NCBI GenBank assembly: GCA_005887855.1 | Contig: VBQB01000130.1 | Span: 1-15,037, forward strand | Source of the DNA: Verrucomicrobiota bacterium | GTDB taxonomy: Bacteria > Verrucomicrobiota > Verrucomicrobiae > Chthoniobacterales > UBA10450 | DNA: 15,037 nucleotides | Direction of reading: 5' to 3' | Part shown: in pieces, positions 14,656 to 15,037 of the stretch | How positions within the stretch are numbered: position 1 is the stretch's first letter | How the letters are laid out: each line of letters begins with the position of its first letter | Notes under the pieces: generated by a model | What the model saw: only the letters and a program-made list of their open reading frames with translations | The model's database searches: none | What the model was told of the DNA's origin: nothing | Made by a program: the position numbers and the translations under genes

Positions 14656-15037
14656 ATGAACAAGCTCAACTCTGATGTGACTCGACCACCGGGTCCCGTC
14701 GTCATCGATATCGAGAACATCACCAAGGACTACGTGATGGGCGAAGAAATCGTGCGGGCTTTGCGCGGGGTCTCGCTTCAAATTCACCACAACGAATACG
14801 TCGCGATCATGGGGCCAAGCGGCAGCGGCAAATCGACGCTTATGAACATGTTTGGTTGCCTCGATACACCCACTTCAGGACGTTACGAGTTTAACGGCAA
14901 GAACGTAGCGGCCATGGACGATGACGAACTCGCGGCGATTCGAAATCGGGAGATCGGCTTCGTTTTCCAAACATTTAACCTGCTCCCGCGTTCCACTAGT
15001 CTTCGCAATGTTGAGCTTCCACTCATCTACGCGGGAA
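14656..15037 (+). CDS. ABC transporter ATP-binding protein (MacB/LolD-like), truncated by window edge
   Basis: The first 127 residues of an ABC ATPase are visible and the frame is open to the end of the window. After a proline-containing start it reads [28 protein letters not shown] (16-43), as in the MacB/LolD family. Walker A is GPSGSGKS (53-60), followed by [14 protein letters not shown] (62-75), and the Q-loop is VFQTFNLLP (103-111, Q105). The signature motif, Walker B and any fused membrane domain lie outside, so I cannot tell a MacB fusion from a separate LolD-like ATPase. It begins 29 bases after the membrane fusion protein gene, and the two very probably form one transporter operon. 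The frame is real though it has no stop in the window. Confidence 0.93.
   Translation, partial: MNKLNSDVTRPPGPVVIDIENITKDYVMGEEIVRALRGVSLQIHHNEYVAIMGPSGSGKSTLMNMFGCLDTPTSGRYEFNGKNVAAMDDDELAAIRNREIGFVFQTFNLLPRSTSLRNVELPLIYAG

Overview
The window looks like a piece of a Gram-negative bacterial chromosome, most likely from Verrucomicrobia (Chthoniobacterales/Spartobacteria-like). That placement is an inference. It rests on the LPS genes (heptose and Kdo activation), the close likeness of the NuoB/NuoC sequences to what I recall from that group, frequent GTG starts with weak Shine-Dalgarno signals, and small palindromic repeats between genes. All protein-coding genes found are housekeeping or conserved types. 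I see no tRNA, rRNA, CRISPR array, insertion sequence, prophage or defence gene.

Layout. On the minus strand, 1-560 holds the N-terminal part of an ATP sulfurylase that runs off the left edge. Divergent from it are nuoB (665-1201) and nuoC (1297-1872), two complex I subunits separated by a cluster of palindromes. A minus-strand group transcribed from about 5892 down to 1946 encodes two uncharacterised exported proteins, a PhoH-type ATPase and a membrane HD-domain phosphodiesterase of the PgpH (c-di-AMP) type that lacks the usual extracellular domain. It converges with nuoC.

On the plus strand, 6051-9951 is a tightly overlapping LPS inner-core precursor group: heptose-7-phosphate kinase (hldA/rfaE1), heptose bisphosphate phosphatase (gmhB), CMP-Kdo synthetase (kdsB) and CTP synthase (pyrG). 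PyrG makes the CTP that KdsB uses. The pyrG 3' end overlaps, tail to tail, a minus-strand pair of purE (N5-CAIR mutase) and a Sua5/TsaC family t6A synthesis gene. Divergent from purE, across a repeat-bearing intergenic region, come aroK (shikimate kinase) and queG (epoxyqueuosine reductase). The right edge carries a MacA-like membrane fusion protein and the start of its MacB/LolD-like ABC ATPase, which is cut off by the window end.

The most interesting leftovers are: a dispersed palindromic repeat family just upstream of phoH and aroK, a separate palindrome cluster inside the nuoB-nuoC gap, the unknown exported protein pair beside phoH-pgpH, the stripped-down PgpH, a GmhB that has lost half its zinc site, and a Sua5 whose C-terminus seems clipped by the overlap with pyrG. 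I found no convincing evidence for a wholly new multi-gene system. No intergenic stretch exceeds about 160 bases.
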